The notes beneath the pieces are model-generated. The model was not told where the DNA came from, did not search any database, and was given only the letters and a program-made list of their open reading frames with translations. Position numbers and translations under genes: made by a program. From NCBI GenBank assembly GCA_023393715.1, contig JAEXCD010000087.1, positions 1 to 14,278 on the forward strand: a DNA stretch of 14,278 bases, read 5' to 3'. The number at the start of each line of letters is the position of its first letter. Position 1 is the stretch's first letter. The stretch comes from Bacillota bacterium (GTDB lineage Bacteria > Bacillota > Clostridia > Tissierellales > Peptoniphilaceae). Shown here piece after piece: positions 13,989-14,278 of this stretch.

Positions 13989-14278
13989 CTAAAATCGCAG
14001 CAGGTACCAGCCGCCCGGAAAGAGCTCCTGCAGAAGACGAAGACTCGGAAACAGAAAAGAAAGATCTACCCAGATGGGCAAAACAACCAGTCCCATCAGT
14101 ACAATCGCAATCATGCCAAAGCTGAACGACCTGCTTCCTCGAAATGCCCGCCACAGCAGAAACGAAAAGGCGGATATTTGCAGCCACAGCGCGGGAAGCG
14201 CCCACAGATCGGATCCCCGCAGTCCATCCCGACCCATCCATCCCGACAAAAGCAAGCCCGCGATCAACAGCACAACGT
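13989..14278 (-). CDS. Hydrophobic membrane protein, 5' end outside the window
   Basis: The frame is open to the right edge of the window, so only the C-terminal 96 residues or so are seen; the GTG at 14273 is more likely an internal Val codon than the start. The visible part is strongly hydrophobic, with about three membrane segments: around LLIAGLLLSGW, LWALPALWLQISAFSFLLW and GMIAIVLMGLVVLPIWVDL, and it ends GGWYLLRF. The short basic loop WRAFRGSR should face the cytoplasm. I do not recognise a family. It precedes the beta-CASP gene by 72 nt on the same strand with a hairpin between, so the two may be partly co-transcribed. Confidence 0.6.
   Translation of the reverse strand, partial: VVLLIAGLLLSGWMGRDGLRGSDLWALPALWLQISAFSFLLWRAFRGSRSFSFGMIAIVLMGLVVLPIWVDLSFLFPSLRLLQELFPGGWYLLRF

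Overview
The window looks like chromosomal DNA of a Gram-positive, probably clostridial (Bacillota) bacterium. This is inferred from strong AGGAGG-type ribosome binding sites, a LytR-CpsA-Psr (LCP) wall protein, an ECF sigma/anti-sigma pair, and a nucleoside kinase with a threonyl-tRNA-synthetase-like front half, an arrangement familiar from clostridia. Base composition is moderate, by eye a little over half G+C. I see no tRNA, rRNA, CRISPR array, insertion sequence or phage gene. I found no clear candidate for a wholly new system; the novelty here is at the level of leaders, small ORFs and protein architecture.

Layout. Bases 1-2602 form a plus-strand run: a membrane sugar-phosphate transferase, a possible 56-residue small ORF overlapping both neighbours, tcdA (tRNA modification) and a patatin-like lipase, closed by a strong hairpin terminator shared with the convergent minus-strand run. 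Bases 2663-6072 are minus strand and, in transcription order, encode a lipoprotein, an LCP transferase, an ECF sigma factor and its probable membrane anti-sigma factor. The leader before the sigma gene can form two mutually exclusive stems, one of which covers the sigma ribosome binding site. A class I/II aminotransferase follows on the plus strand (6335-7570), with a partly duplicated leader and two hairpins at its end.

Bases 7642-14278 are all minus strand. In transcription order they hold the end of a membrane protein cut by the window edge, a beta-CASP metallo-beta-lactamase-fold RNase, a Bax-inhibitor-1 family membrane protein, a second metallo-beta-lactamase-fold hydrolase, the fused nucleoside kinase, and an AraC-type regulator with an effector-binding domain.

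How the genes fit together. The envelope theme is the clearest: the sugar transferase starts lipid-linked glycan synthesis, LCP proteins attach such glycans to the wall, and the sigma/anti-sigma pair is well placed to sense envelope state. tcdA, the kinase with a tRNA-synthetase-like domain and the beta-CASP RNase give a looser RNA theme, which I regard as ordinary co-residence. Several intergenic leaders (about 715-775, 6091-6125, 6237-6328, 10428-10512) carry short imperfect direct duplications, an unusual recurring texture in this window.
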